Numbered from the stretch's first letter, positions 1 to 7,426 are shown. The stretch is DNA of 56,965 nucleotides from Virgibacillus_O xinjiangensis (GCF_042643145.1 NZ_JBHRSA010000012.1:1-56965), one strand, 5' to 3'. Notes: a model not told the origin generated them from the letters alone. A program made the numbers and translations.

Positions 1-203
1 GTCATTTTCTTGTCCGGGGTGGATCAATAAGATGGCAGAGGTGGATCCAACCTATGTCCTTCTTCATGCAGCGATAACGACATAAAAAGTGCATGCCATC
101 GTGTTGCAGACATGCATACAAGACATTAAACTGGTCATGTATTATTCTGTAGATAATAGATCTGTGATAAAATCTTTGTCATTCATGTCTTGTATGCTGG
201 AAA

Positions 204-429
204 CACTTCTATAATACCGCGATGAATGAGGCGAGCCACCAACAGTTGTACCAGCAAATTTCCACTGTTTTCAAATGAAACCGAGCAGTGCTTGCGAGAT
301 TTGTACAACACCATGTTTCAGAAAGGATGGTATGCTCTTGACGGAGCACAACAACAAACCATCCAGCAGAGCCTTCAAGAATATTCCGGCATGCAAACCC
401 AACTCCCGCCAGGTAACATGCCCCACTAA
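204..429 (+). pseudogene. Decayed CotF/YhcQ-type spore coat protein gene
   Basis: Two adjacent frames together give a recognisable C-terminal half of a CotF/YhcQ-family coat protein. One frame (through 275) reads FYNTAMNEASHQQLYQQIS and then hits TGA at 276-278. The next frame continues from 277 with ETEQCLRDLYNTMFQKGWY and a Q-rich tail ending in TQLPPGN. Dropping the T at 276 joins the two into one continuous family-like sequence, so a single-base insertion explains the break. Upstream of 204 the expected N-terminal half is unrecognisable and a stop lies at 168-170. Family members are usually roughly twice this length and are packaged in the spore coat. I see no intact start or ribosome-binding site, so I call it a pseudogene. 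A sequencing error could explain the frameshift but not the missing N-terminus. Confidence 0.6.
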
Positions 430-570
430 GGATGAAAAAGGCCCCTTTAATAGGGAGCCAAGTGCTTTAAATGTATCAAAAATGTGCGATACATGCGCAA
501 GACTAAGTGAGGGGTCCTAAAATGACAGCGTTGTACGAAAGTTATAAACAGTATAGCTGCAAGTAATAGG

Positions 571-600
571 AGCTTTTCTTCAAAGAAAGGCTTTTTATTT
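571..600 (+). terminator. Probable rho-independent terminator
   Basis: An 8-bp stem (AGCTTTTC with GAAAGGCT, one G-U pair) is followed by a T-rich tract at 592-600. It lies downstream of the decayed coat gene and may be what remains of its transcription unit. Confidence 0.5.
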
Positions 601-602
601 TG

Positions 603-904
603 AGCTGATTAAGTATATTTCAATGGATAAGTGCCTTAATTAAATAAAATTTTATTGTTTATCGATAAATAATGTGCTAAAATCAGTGATAAAATCAATT
701 AATGTAATACATCAAATGATATGTGGGTCCGCACTCTTTTAAGAAGGATCTGCGAGGATTGGATTGCCAGCCTGGAGATAACACCTACAGACGCCTGAAA
801 AGCTCCAGCTGGCATTTGCTTGTCCAGCCTTCTGCAGTACACGATGGTGTACGGTTGCGGGGGATAGGTGAGAATAAGAGTATTCGGGGAGGAAGAGGGT
901 TCCA
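603..904. other. Gene-free stretch upstream of uppS
   Basis: The 603-720 part is very AT-rich. The 720-904 part is GC-richer and has a short open frame (722-907) whose translation is basic and resembles nothing I recognise. Two other frames are broken by stops. It may be residue of a decayed gene. I see no convincing promoter for uppS. Confidence 0.3.
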
Positions 905-1654
905 ATGAAAATTCCTTTTATCAACGATAAACAATCGAAAGAATCCATAGTTTACCCGGAGGGGCCTGATCATATAGCCATCATTATGGATGGCAACGGC
1001 CGGTGGGCTCAGAAGCGGGGAATGCCCAGGATTGCAGGGCATAAAGAAGGTATATCTACTGTCGTTAAAATTGTCAAGGCTGCGGTTAAGTGCAAGGTGA
1101 AGTTCCTGACCATTTATACGTTTTCCACGGAGAATTGGAAACGGCCCAAGTCAGAAGTTGATTTTATTTTAAAGCTTCCCAAGGAGTTTTTACATACGTA
1201 TCTGCCAGACCTTTTAACAAACAACGTACGTATTGAAACAATCGGTAATATGGAAGGTATTCCAGCCTCCACTCGGGAAGCTGTACAGTATGCAGTGGAT
1301 CGGACGCGCCACAATGACGGTCTCCAGCTTAATATTGCCCTCAATTATGGTGGCAGAAATGAAATTCTGGACGCGATGAAAAAAATGCATGCAGACTTAA
1401 TCGACGCGAAGTTGACCTTGGATGAAGTGAATGAACAGCAATTGTCAAATTACTTGGATACAGCCGGTGCGGCAGAACCCGACCTCCTTATACGAACCGG
1501 CGGGGAAAAGCGCTTAAGCAACTTCCTGCTCTGGCAGCTGGCCTATACGGAATTTTGGTTTACTGATATATTATGGCCGGATTTCTCTGAGAGGGAATTC
1601 CGGCAGGCGCTTGAAGAATTTCGGAACCGAAAGAGAAGGTATGGAAGTATATAG
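905..1654 (+). CDS. uppS: Isoprenyl transferase (undecaprenyl diphosphate synthase family)
   Basis: This 249-residue cis-prenyltransferase condenses isopentenyl diphosphate onto farnesyl diphosphate to make the C55 lipid carrier for cell-wall synthesis. Family signatures are intact: HIAIIMDGNGRWA with catalytic Asp29, FLTIYTFSTENW at 67-78, and RTGGEKRLSNFLLWQLAYTE from Arg197, which carries the diphosphate-binding Arg and Ser residues. Length is normal for the family. The ATG is preceded by GGAGGAAGAGGG. The gene stands alone, whereas the housekeeping uppS of Bacillaceae normally sits between frr and cdsA. This may therefore be a second copy or one with another chain length. The segment ETIGNMEGIP departs from the more usual IGD-type loop. 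Function is confident at family level; the product chain length is not. Confidence 0.9.
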   Translation: MKIPFINDKQSKESIVYPEGPDHIAIIMDGNGRWAQKRGMPRIAGHKEGISTVVKIVKAAVKCKVKFLTIYTFSTENWKRPKSEVDFILKLPKEFLHTYLPDLLTNNVRIETIGNMEGIPASTREAVQYAVDRTRHNDGLQLNIALNYGGRNEILDAMKKMHADLIDAKLTLDEVNEQQLSNYLDTAGAAEPDLLIRTGGEKRLSNFLLWQLAYTEFWFTDILWPDFSEREFRQALEEFRNRKRRYGSI

Positions 1655-1698
1655 GGCAAACATCATCTGTGATCTCTGCTAAGTTGAAACTCATGATA

Positions 1699-1747
1699 AA
1701 AACACTATACCTGTAGGACTGTGTCCCCCAGGTATAGTGTTTTTGCA
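1699..1747. terminator. Bidirectional terminator between uppS and gbsR-like gene
   Basis: A long perfect inverted repeat (AAACACTATACCTG with CAGGTATAGTGTTT) encloses a 15-nt loop. It has A-rich sequence on the left and TTTTT on the right, so it can stop transcription of the convergent genes on both sides. Confidence 0.85.
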
Positions 1748-1767
1748 GTGATCTATCTGACTATATT

Positions 1768-2334
1768 TTATGTTTCATCCTTTTGGACATCCTTCTTCTT
1801 CATTGGGATGAAATTGAAAATTTCTTGTGTTTCAAAACTGTCAATGAGTCGTCCAAGCCAGTCATAATAATCCAGCCAACCTTGAAGCTTCTCCATGTCT
1901 GTTTGGGCATGTTCCTGAATTTCCTGAGACTCATCAGAGTTTCCCACCAGACCTTCTAACTCACTGATGGTTTCTTCAATCGCCTTCGTATTCATGGTGA
2001 CGGCTGGTCTCCACTTGTTGATGAAGTAATCAAAAAAACGCTGATAAGAATCGTCCCTGACTACATATAAATCTTTTCTGACACCCTTTACCCAGGTCTT
2101 CTCCACCATATTTAAATCAAGCAGAGTTCTTACCGCAAGGCTCATGCTGGCTTTGCTCATACCGAGCTCTTCTTTCATATCATCAAGAGTTAGAGGTTCA
2201 TTTGAAAAGAAAAGAAGGCAGTACAGCCTTCCCATGGAAGGTGAGACTCCATAAAGATTCATGTTTTGCGATATTGCTTTGGTCACTCTAGCTCTGGATT
2301 GTTCTAATGTTTCATTGCCTGTCATCGATCTCAC
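1768..2334 (-). CDS. GbsR/MarR-type transcriptional regulator
   Basis: A 188-residue winged-helix protein of the GbsR family, which in Bacillus includes choline-sensing repressors of glycine-betaine synthesis and uptake genes. The helix-turn-helix lies around residues 50-85 (LDDMKEELGMSKASMSLAVR), followed by a wing and a C-terminal helical region rich in Trp and Tyr (WLDYYDWLGRLIDSFE). In related regulators that region forms the aromatic ligand pocket. A GTG start at 2334 is favoured because AGGTGAT precedes it at 5-nt spacing; an ATG three codons later is the alternative. It is divergent from an OpuAC-like betaine-binding lipoprotein 300 bp away, which is its probable target. The ligand is inferred, not shown. 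Confidence 0.82.
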   Translation of the reverse strand: MRSMTGNETLEQSRARVTKAISQNMNLYGVSPSMGRLYCLLFFSNEPLTLDDMKEELGMSKASMSLAVRTLLDLNMVEKTWVKGVRKDLYVVRDDSYQRFFDYFINKWRPAVTMNTKAIEETISELEGLVGNSDESQEIQEHAQTDMEKLQGWLDYYDWLGRLIDSFETQEIFNFIPMKKKDVQKDET

Positions 2335-2512
2335 ATCCTATCACCTATGCTCTGCTCGTATAATTTAGCCTACATCGTCCACCAATAAATGTAAAGACGG
2401 CTTTCTTGATGAAAAATGGTTTGTAACTAAGCAATTTTGCTATATTCCGATATTTATTGCGTTTAGTATATATTAAATGGATTATATGGACAATAATAAT
2501 TAAATATGAAGA

Positions 2513-2542
2513 TTGTGGATAAATACAGCAAGACGATATAAT
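2513..2542 (+). promoter_or_regulatory. Candidate SigA promoter of the betaine-binding protein gene
   Basis: TTGTGG (2513-2518) and a perfect TATAAT (2537-2542) are separated by 18 bp, about 90 bp before the opuAC-like start. The -35 is weak, as expected for a regulated promoter. The AT-rich 2335-2512 part between the divergent genes probably holds the regulator's own promoter and operators, but I cannot define a site. Confidence 0.45.
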
Positions 2543-2633
2543 TAAAAAGTCTTATCGAGCAAGTTTGTTAAATAAGAGCATTTTACTAGTACATACTTGT
2601 TAAAAAAGGAAATATAAAGGAGTGCTTTACAAC

Positions 2634-3575
2634 ATGTTTGGATTTAGTTGGAAAAGATTAGGGATTGTTGCTGGACTGTCGTTGTCTCTTGTAGCGGCTG
2701 GTTGTGGCCAGGATGATACAGAGGAAACTACGGATAACGCAGATAATAATGGAGATAATCAGACAGAGAACACGGCGAATATCGGAGAGGCAATAGAATA
2801 TACGATAACAGGTATTGAACCTGGAGCTGGAATCACCCAGGCAACTGATGATGCACTAGCAGAATATGAAAACCTGGCTGGGTGGGAACAGGAAAATTCT
2901 TCAACAGCCGCCATGTTAACGGAATTAGGAGATGCTATCGACAATGAGGAACCGATCGTCATTGCCGGTTGGTCTCCTCATTATAAGTTTGCAAAATGGG
3001 ATTTGAAATATCTTGAAGACCCGAAAGAGGTCTATGGCGGAGTGGAAGAGCTGACTACATTGGCTAGAAAAGGATTGCAGGAAGATATGCCTGAGGCCTA
3101 TACGATTCTTGACAGATTCAAATGGGAACCTGAGGATATGGAATCTGTCATGCTAGCCGCACAGGATATGGACTTTGAACAAGCTGCCCAGCAGTGGGTG
3201 GATGAAAATCAGGAAACTGTCGCAGAGTGGACAGACGGAGTGGAATCTGTGGATGGTCAAGCAATTGAATTAGTACTGACTCCATGGGATACCGAGCGTG
3301 CTTCCACGAACGTGGTCAAATTGGTGTTGGAGGAAAAAGGATATGATGTGACAATGACACCTGTTGACCCATCTGTTACGTTCCAAGCTGTAGCGACAGG
3401 TGATGGTGATGCTACTGTTGCTGCATGGCTGCCTCAGACTCATGGCGCATTTTATGAGGAGCATGAAGGGGATTTTGATGACCTTGGAGCAAACCTGGTA
3501 GGTGCCAAGATCGGACTCGTCGTCCCATCCTATATGGAAATTGATTCGATCGAAGACCTCGAGCCTGCCGAGTAA
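2634..3575 (+). CDS. Glycine betaine ABC transporter substrate-binding lipoprotein (OpuAC-like)
   Basis: A 313-residue extracytoplasmic lipoprotein with lipobox LVAAGC (lipidated Cys24) and an acidic Asn-rich linker (25-50). Two lobes follow in the B. subtilis OpuAC order, which is permuted relative to ProX. Residues 54-200 carry GIEPGAGI and GWSPHYKFAKWDLKYLEDP; residues 208-310 carry PWDTERASTNVV and AAWLPQTH. The three Trp positions of the OpuAC betaine cage appear conserved (Trp113, Trp199, Trp218). The ATG at 2634 is chosen over the upstream GTG at 2622 because AAAGGAGTG (2616-2624) is then correctly spaced. No permease or ATPase is adjacent, so it must serve a transporter encoded elsewhere. 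The divergent GbsR-type gene suggests choline or betaine control. Confidence 0.9.
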   Translation: MFGFSWKRLGIVAGLSLSLVAAGCGQDDTEETTDNADNNGDNQTENTANIGEAIEYTITGIEPGAGITQATDDALAEYENLAGWEQENSSTAAMLTELGDAIDNEEPIVIAGWSPHYKFAKWDLKYLEDPKEVYGGVEELTTLARKGLQEDMPEAYTILDRFKWEPEDMESVMLAAQDMDFEQAAQQWVDENQETVAEWTDGVESVDGQAIELVLTPWDTERASTNVVKLVLEEKGYDVTMTPVDPSVTFQAVATGDGDATVAAWLPQTHGAFYEEHEGDFDDLGANLVGAKIGLVVPSYMEIDSIEDLEPAE

Positions 3576-3603
3576 TAATGGAATAATATCTTGTGAAAAA
3601 TAT

Positions 3604-3656
3604 GCTTCCCTTTAATGGACCGGTCAGATCGGGACATCTAAGGGGGAGCTTTTTTA
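3604..3656 (+). terminator. Terminator of the betaine-binding protein gene
   Basis: GCTTCCCTT (3604-3612) pairs with AAGGGGGAGC (3640-3649), with one bulge and one G-U, around a 27-nt loop. TTTTTT follows. Confidence 0.75.
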
Positions 3657-3855
3657 TGGACAAGAGAAACATAACAAGAACGCGTGTTCCCTGTTTAATG
3701 AAGGACAGCTAATAGCGGATATGAAAAGAGAGAGGCTAGATGTAGGAACCTCTTCTCCCAAGGCCATTGCAAATGTCCCTAGGTTCCAGTAGGATAATGA
3801 TAACATTCAATGACCTCTGATGATGATCATTTACATGGGAAGGAGAGGTATAGTG
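3657..3855. other. Upstream region of the MBL hydrolase gene
   Basis: No gene is visible. A 7-bp inverted repeat, GGAACCT (3745-3751) and AGGTTCC (3781-3787), encloses about 29 nt. It could be an RNA hairpin in the leader, but there is no T-tract and no RNA family I recognise. Confidence 0.3.
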
Positions 3856-4839
3856 ATGGCAACGGAAGCATTAAAGGTCTACCCGGTGGTGGTGCCTTCC
3901 TCATTTGATTTGCAATCTTTTAATTTCTATCTTGTAAAAACACAGGGCGTGTTGCTCCTGGTTGATGCTGGAATCAATTCCCGAAAGTGCTGGGAGGAAT
4001 TGAATCGAGTATTGAAGGAAAACAGCATGTCCCTTAAGGAGATTGATAAAATTGTATTGACGCACAGCCACGCGGATCATACTGGCCTGGTGAACCGAGT
4101 ATTGGCGGAGCATAAGGTACCGGTATATGCCCATGAAGACGCCGAAGCCCGCGTAAAGCGCGACGCCAACTATTTGGCTGAGCGGATTAAGTTTTTCAGG
4201 CATTTATATCAAGAGATGGGCTGTGGCAGCCGGGGAGAACAACAACTAAAGTTGCTGGAGAGGAGAGCGGTGGAAAATGCGTCCCTGGCGATAGTGGGAG
4301 ATATCTATCCACTTCATGAAGGAGATGTGCTCGATGGCCTTGAGGTGGTCGAAACACCGGGGCACTGGCCGGACCATATCATCCTGTACCATCAGCAAGA
4401 AGGTGTATTGTTTGGAGGGGACCATTTGATTGAGCATATTTCCACTAATGCACTTATTGAACCCGATCTCAATGGAAATAAGTTGCCGACACTTGTCCAA
4501 TATGAACAGTCCCTGAAAAAGTGCCAGAAATACGAGATGGATACGGTCTATGCTGGGCATGGGGAAATGATCAGGAACCCCCGTGGGCTTATTGAAAAAA
4601 GATTGAACGGAATAGAAAGAAAGGCAGAACGTATAAATAATCTCATTCACAATATAGGGTCTTGTACCGCAGATATGATCGCACGTGAATATTATTCCAA
4701 GGTATATGACCGGGAATTCCCATTAGTAATGTCAGAGATCATCGGCCATTTGGACAGACTGGAAACCAGTGGGAGGATTGAAAAAAGGAAAGTAAATGGG
4801 GAATGGATGTATCAGGAACTGGATACCTACACAGGTTGA
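3856..4839 (+). CDS. MBL-fold metallo-hydrolase
   Basis: A 327-residue cytoplasmic metallo-beta-lactamase-fold protein. The zinc motif THSHADHTG (His70, His72, Asp74, His75) is followed by GHWPDH, FGGDHLIEH and AGHGE, the remaining metal ligands in family order. The C-terminal ~80 residues contain a small winged-helix-like segment (LVMSEIIGHLDRLETSGRI), typical of the LACTB2-like/YqgX-related group. The start is the ATG at 3856, eight bases after AAGGAGAGG; an upstream in-frame ATG at 3820 has no such site. The gene is monocistronic, ending in a strong hairpin. The substrate cannot be deduced; thioester, RNA and lactone hydrolases all share these motifs. Confidence 0.85.
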   Translation: MATEALKVYPVVVPSSFDLQSFNFYLVKTQGVLLLVDAGINSRKCWEELNRVLKENSMSLKEIDKIVLTHSHADHTGLVNRVLAEHKVPVYAHEDAEARVKRDANYLAERIKFFRHLYQEMGCGSRGEQQLKLLERRAVENASLAIVGDIYPLHEGDVLDGLEVVETPGHWPDHIILYHQQEGVLFGGDHLIEHISTNALIEPDLNGNKLPTLVQYEQSLKKCQKYEMDTVYAGHGEMIRNPRGLIEKRLNGIERKAERINNLIHNIGSCTADMIAREYYSKVYDREFPLVMSEIIGHLDRLETSGRIEKRKVNGEWMYQELDTYTG

Positions 4840-4921
4840 ATGGTCGCTAAAGGCTCGCAAACGGTGGTATAGCCCGGTCTGTAGTATGAAGTATAATGTA
4901 CTAGGCATAACCGGCCCGAAT

Positions 4922-4963
4922 GAAAGAAATCCCTGACCTATAAGGAGATCAGGAATTTCTTTC
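4922..4963. terminator. Terminator overlapping the 3' end of the stress-protein gene
   Basis: GAAAGAAATCCCTGA (4922-4936) pairs with TCAGGAATTTCTTTC (4949-4963), with one mismatch. It lies between the convergent MBL and YflT-type genes and includes the last codons of the latter. Confidence 0.7.
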
Positions 4964-5308
4964 TTCCAGTTCAGGGATGCTCTGGTCGACGAACAATACA
5001 AGACTGCCACTGTCTGCCTGGTCGTAAAAGACGGCAGCTTGCTGATCGTCATACCCCATATCCTGTAAGGTGTCACGTATAGGATCATCACCAACCAGGA
5101 AATGTTTGAACTTATCTTTCCAGCTTTCCTCTTCTTTTGTTTGTACGACGGTATCCGTAGTGCCGCGGACCAGAGATATATCTTCCTTATTCTTGGTCAT
5201 GACAAACACCTCTGATTCTTTATAACCTTGTCCTTTTAAATCCCGCAGTTTTTCCAACACTTCTTCTTCCTGTTCATACGTGCCAACATGTTTTGTTGAA
5301 GGGCTCAT
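4949..5308 (-). CDS. General stress protein 17M-like (YflT family)
   Basis: A 119-residue soluble acidic protein of the YflT/GSP17M family. The N-terminal alpha/beta part shows the typical opening GTYEQEEEVLEKLRDLKGQGY and SEVFVMTKNKED. The C-terminal part (DDPIRDTLQDMGYDDQQAAVF, then GSLVLFVD) is also family-like. B. subtilis members are heat- and SigB-induced; their biochemical role is unknown. The start has GAGGAGGAATCTGCA in front. I looked for a SigB promoter upstream but found no pair with acceptable spacing. The neighbouring CBS protein gene is divergent and could belong to the same stress response, though that is inference. Confidence 0.85.
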   Translation of the reverse strand: MSPSTKHVGTYEQEEEVLEKLRDLKGQGYKESEVFVMTKNKEDISLVRGTTDTVVQTKEEESWKDKFKHFLVGDDPIRDTLQDMGYDDQQAAVFYDQADSGSLVLFVDQSIPELEERNS

Positions 5309-5520
5309 TGCAGATTCCTCCTCGTTTCTTGTATCTACTATCTACATACCTATTTCCTTTTATGGAGGGATTGAAACAAGGAATGACTGTGCAGAGAATT
5401 TATCCTTCATTAAAGGGATGAAGTAGTTTATCCTTTGTCATTAACGGCAATAGTTCTAAGAAGCCGATGATCGGCTGATCACGGAAAACTTCTATCAGGA
5501 GTTTAAAGGAGGTTATGCAC

Positions 5521-5940
5521 ATGACAGTACTTCAAGATGTGATGACAGAGAGCGTTGTCGATGCAAAGCCTACGGATGATTTATTGACACTGGCAAAGGA
5601 AATGGAAACAAAAGATGTAGGGATGATTCCGGTAATGGAAAACGGAAATGTTTCAGGAATATTGACGGACCGGGATATCGTTACAAAAGGTTTGGCCAAG
5701 AATAAGGATATTGAGAAGGTTACTGCAAGCGAAATTATGAATGAGAATGTGGTGACAGCATTGCCGGATATGGATATCAGTGAAGCAGCAAAAGTCATGC
5801 AGGATCATCAGATTTCCCGCTTGCTGGTAGCGGAAGATAACCAGGTAAAGGGTGTCATCTCCCTCGGTGACATTTCCTTAAGAGATAATGATGAATTGAG
5901 TGGTGGCACATTGGAAGAAGTGAAGAAACCCAATCACTAA
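5521..5940 (+). CDS. CBS-domain protein
   Basis: A 139-residue protein made almost entirely of one CBS pair (Bateman module). CBS1 covers about 5-58 (VMTESVVDAKPTDDL with GILTDRDIV). CBS2 covers about 68-122 (IMNENVVTALPDMDI with GVISLGDIS). Such stand-alone modules bind adenine nucleotides and are common stress- or energy-sensing proteins in Bacilli (YhcV/YlbB type). The ATG at 5521 lies eight bases after AAAGGAGG; the ATG at 5515 would be only two bases away. A weak SigB-like pair, GTTTAT then GGCAAT 14 bp later (about 5426-5451), lies upstream but is not convincing. It ends in its own terminator, and the partner is unknown. Confidence 0.88.
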   Translation: MTVLQDVMTESVVDAKPTDDLLTLAKEMETKDVGMIPVMENGNVSGILTDRDIVTKGLAKNKDIEKVTASEIMNENVVTALPDMDISEAAKVMQDHQISRLLVAEDNQVKGVISLGDISLRDNDELSGGTLEEVKKPNH

Positions 5941-5971
5941 TCGGTTATGAAAAGTAAAAATAGTTGAAAGC

Positions 5972-6013
5972 AAGCCTCCTACCATTTATGATGCAATGGT
6001 GGGAGGCTTTTTT
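5972..6013 (+). terminator. Terminator of the CBS gene
   Basis: AAGCCTCCTACCATT (5972-5986) and AATGGTGGGAGGCTT (5995-6009) form a 15-bp stem with an 8-nt loop, followed by TTTTTT. It insulates the sulfur locus from upstream transcription. Confidence 0.9.
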
Positions 6014-6030
6014 GTTAAAAATAAAAGGGG

Positions 6031-6059
6031 TTGACAATATACCTTTAGGGGTATATGAT
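6031..6059 (+). promoter_or_regulatory. SigA promoter with CstR-type operator 1
   Basis: TTGACA (6031-6036), a 17-bp spacer and TATGAT (6054-6059) form a near-consensus promoter. The spacer is occupied by the palindrome ATACCTTTAGGGGTAT (6039-6054). This matches the ATACC...GGTAT type expected for CsoR/CstR repressors and would block RNA polymerase when bound. It drives the cstR transcript. Confidence 0.82.
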
Positions 6060-6089
6060 GATATCAGACTTCCTCGAGAGGAGCTGCAA

Positions 6090-6458
6090 ATGAATATTGT
6101 AATTGGAATTATCATTGCCTGGATTGTCGTCCAGTTATATAGAAGAAACATACCGGTTACCGGGGTAAGGAAAGTAGACTCACTCATCCCCACAGCAATT
6201 GAGGAAGATGGAATGCTGCTGGATGTGAGGGATTTTCAATCTTCTTCTGACAATCAGGTCGGCCAGGTCCAAAACATGCCATTGCCATACCTGCAGCGGT
6301 ATTATAAGGAACTTCCGGATAAAAAGATCATCCTGATTGCCGCAGATCATGTAGAAAAGAATTTGGCCGCCCGTTTTTTAAAGGGAAAAGGTGTCAGTAT
6401 AAATGGCTATTATTTGGATAAAAGTAATGGAAAGGAGCGATATTCCTATGAAATATGA
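6090..6458 (+). CDS. Membrane-anchored rhodanese-like protein without catalytic cysteine
   Basis: A 122-residue protein with one N-terminal transmembrane helix (about 3-17, IVIGIIIAWIVVQLY) and a cytoplasmic rhodanese-like domain (LLDVRDFQ at 43-50, NMPLPYLQRYYKELP at 62-76). Where active rhodaneses have the Cys loop (VVVIC-x-SG-xRS), this one reads IILIAADHVEK, with Ala84 at the cysteine position. It therefore should not carry persulfide. The start at 6090 follows GAGAGGAG. It is the first gene after operator 1 and overlaps cstR by 11 bp, which suggests translational coupling. A binding or regulatory role beside the repressor is possible but unproven. Confidence 0.75.
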   Translation: MNIVIGIIIAWIVVQLYRRNIPVTGVRKVDSLIPTAIEEDGMLLDVRDFQSSSDNQVGQVQNMPLPYLQRYYKELPDKKIILIAADHVEKNLAARFLKGKGVSINGYYLDKSNGKERYSYEI

Positions 6459-6708
6459 TGAAAAAGTCACCAATCGTATGAAACGGATTGAAGGGCAAAT
6501 CCGAGGGCTGCTGCGGATGATGGAAGAAGAAAAAGACTGTAAGGACGTCGTTACACAGCTTTCTGCAGTGAAAAGTGCCATTGACCGTACATCTGCCTTG
6601 ATTGTCAGTAAAAATTTGGAAGAGTGCATTCGCCAAGAGCAGGAGAATGGGCAGAGTGCAGAAGAACTGATCAATGAAGCGGTCAGCCTCCTTGTGAAAA
6701 GCAGGTAG
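6448..6708 (+). CDS. cstR: CstR-type persulfide-sensing repressor (CsoR family)
   Basis: An 86-residue all-helical CsoR/RcnR-family repressor. It carries exactly two cysteines, Cys31 (KDCKDVVTQLSAVKSAIDR) and Cys60 (NLEECIRQ), the pair used by CstR to form di-, tri- and tetrasulfide bridges when it meets persulfides. The His that completes the copper site in CsoR is absent (VKSAID), which favours a sulfur rather than a metal sensor. GGAAAGGAG precedes the ATG at 6448. It lies second in the transcript from operator 1, so it should autoregulate, and its probable targets are the four further operators up to 11974. It corresponds in position and type to B. subtilis YrkD. Confidence 0.88.
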   Translation: MKYDEKVTNRMKRIEGQIRGLLRMMEEEKDCKDVVTQLSAVKSAIDRTSALIVSKNLEECIRQEQENGQSAEELINEAVSLLVKSR

Positions 6709-6770
6709 TACCGCTTCCTTCCATAAATGTTGACGATAGTAATCAAATGTAGTACCATGTAATGAGTAAA

Positions 6771-6798
6771 GGCTGATGATATGCAGCCGTTATTTTTT
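6771..6798 (+). terminator. Weak terminator after cstR
   Basis: A 5-bp GGCTG/CAGCC stem (6771-6775, 6784-6788) is followed by TTATTTTTT. The short stem suggests only partial termination before the next operator. Confidence 0.35.
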
Positions 6799-6808
6799 AA
6801 GTAGAACT

Positions 6809-6824
6809 ATACCCATACAGGTAT
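6809..6824 (+). promoter_or_regulatory. CstR-type operator 2
   Basis: ATACCCATACAGGTAT is an imperfect 16-bp palindrome of the same type as operator 1. It is 37 bp before the dsrE2 gene. A clear -35 is not visible; TAGAAC at 6802-6807 is the best candidate, with an AT-rich -10 region after the operator. Confidence 0.72.
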
Positions 6825-6860
6825 ATGTAATGATAAAATAACGGAAAGGGGAAAATATAT

Positions 6861-7340
6861 ATGGCAGAGAAGAAAAAAACAACAATCATTCTATTCAGTG
6901 GTGATTACGATAAGGCGATGGCAGCATATATCATTGCTAATGGAGCTGCCGCTTATGATCATGAAGTGACGATTTTCCATACTTTCTGGGGCCTTAATGC
7001 ACTAAGAAAAGAGAATCAAGTGCCGGTCAAAAAGGGTTTTATGGAGAAAATGTTTGGGAAGATGATGCCTAGAGGCGCAGATAAGATGGGGCTTTCCAAG
7101 ATGAATTACCTTGGAATGGGACCTAAAATGATCAAGGATGTTATGAAAAAGCATAACTCAATGCCTCTGCCGCAGCTTATTGAAATGGCGCAGGAGCAAG
7201 ATGTGACATTGCTGGCATGTACCATGACCATGGATCTTCTGGGATTGCAAAAGGAAGAACTGCTGGATGATATCGAGTATGGTGGAGTGGCCGCCTATAT
7301 CGGTGAAGCGGAAGATGGAAACATCAGCTTGTTCATCTAA
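6861..7340 (+). CDS. yrkE: DsrE2-family sulfur-carrier protein (YrkE-like)
   Basis: A 159-residue DsrE/DsrF/DrsH-like protein that probably shuttles sulfane sulfur on a conserved cysteine, Cys120 in LLACTMTMDLLGL. The N-terminal half has the alpha/beta fold signature (IILFSGDYDKAMAAYIIANG, then EVTIFHTFWGLNAL). A Met-rich, basic insertion follows (60-97, MEKMFGKMMP...GMGPKM), typical of DsrE2 and possibly membrane-associated. Operator 2 lies just upstream and AAAGGGG precedes the ATG. In B. subtilis the homologue YrkE heads the yrkEFHIJ cluster. The sulfur acceptor is likely the TusA/rhodanese proteins downstream, by analogy. Confidence 0.85.
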   Translation: MAEKKKTTIILFSGDYDKAMAAYIIANGAAAYDHEVTIFHTFWGLNALRKENQVPVKKGFMEKMFGKMMPRGADKMGLSKMNYLGMGPKMIKDVMKKHNSMPLPQLIEMAQEQDVTLLACTMTMDLLGLQKEELLDDIEYGGVAAYIGEAEDGNISLFI

Positions 7341-7354
7341 TATTTTTTTACGGT

Positions 7355-7384
7355 TCCACATACCCCATAGGGTAAATTGATAAA
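7355..7384 (+). promoter_or_regulatory. Promoter with CstR-type operator 3
   Basis: ATACCCCATAGGGTAA (7360-7375) is a third copy of the palindrome. A weak SigA promoter surrounds it: TCCACA at 7355-7360 and GATAAA at 7379-7384. It gives the rhodanese and the following genes a promoter of their own. Confidence 0.75.
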
Positions 7385-7426
7385 ACTGATATAAATAGTG
7401 AGGATTAGAAAGGAGAGGTTTCCAAG

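Noticed and set aside
2634..3575. Circular permutation of the betaine-binding protein as a novelty
   Set aside because: The lobe order differs from E. coli ProX but is the normal order of B. subtilis OpuAC.
5309..5420. SigB promoter for the YflT-type stress gene
   Set aside because: The best GTTTCA/AGGTAT pair on the minus strand is about 20 bp apart, too far for SigB.
6448..6708. Copper-sensing CsoR
   Set aside because: The His of the Cys-His-Cys copper site is missing, no copper ATPase or chaperone is nearby, and all surrounding genes handle sulfur.
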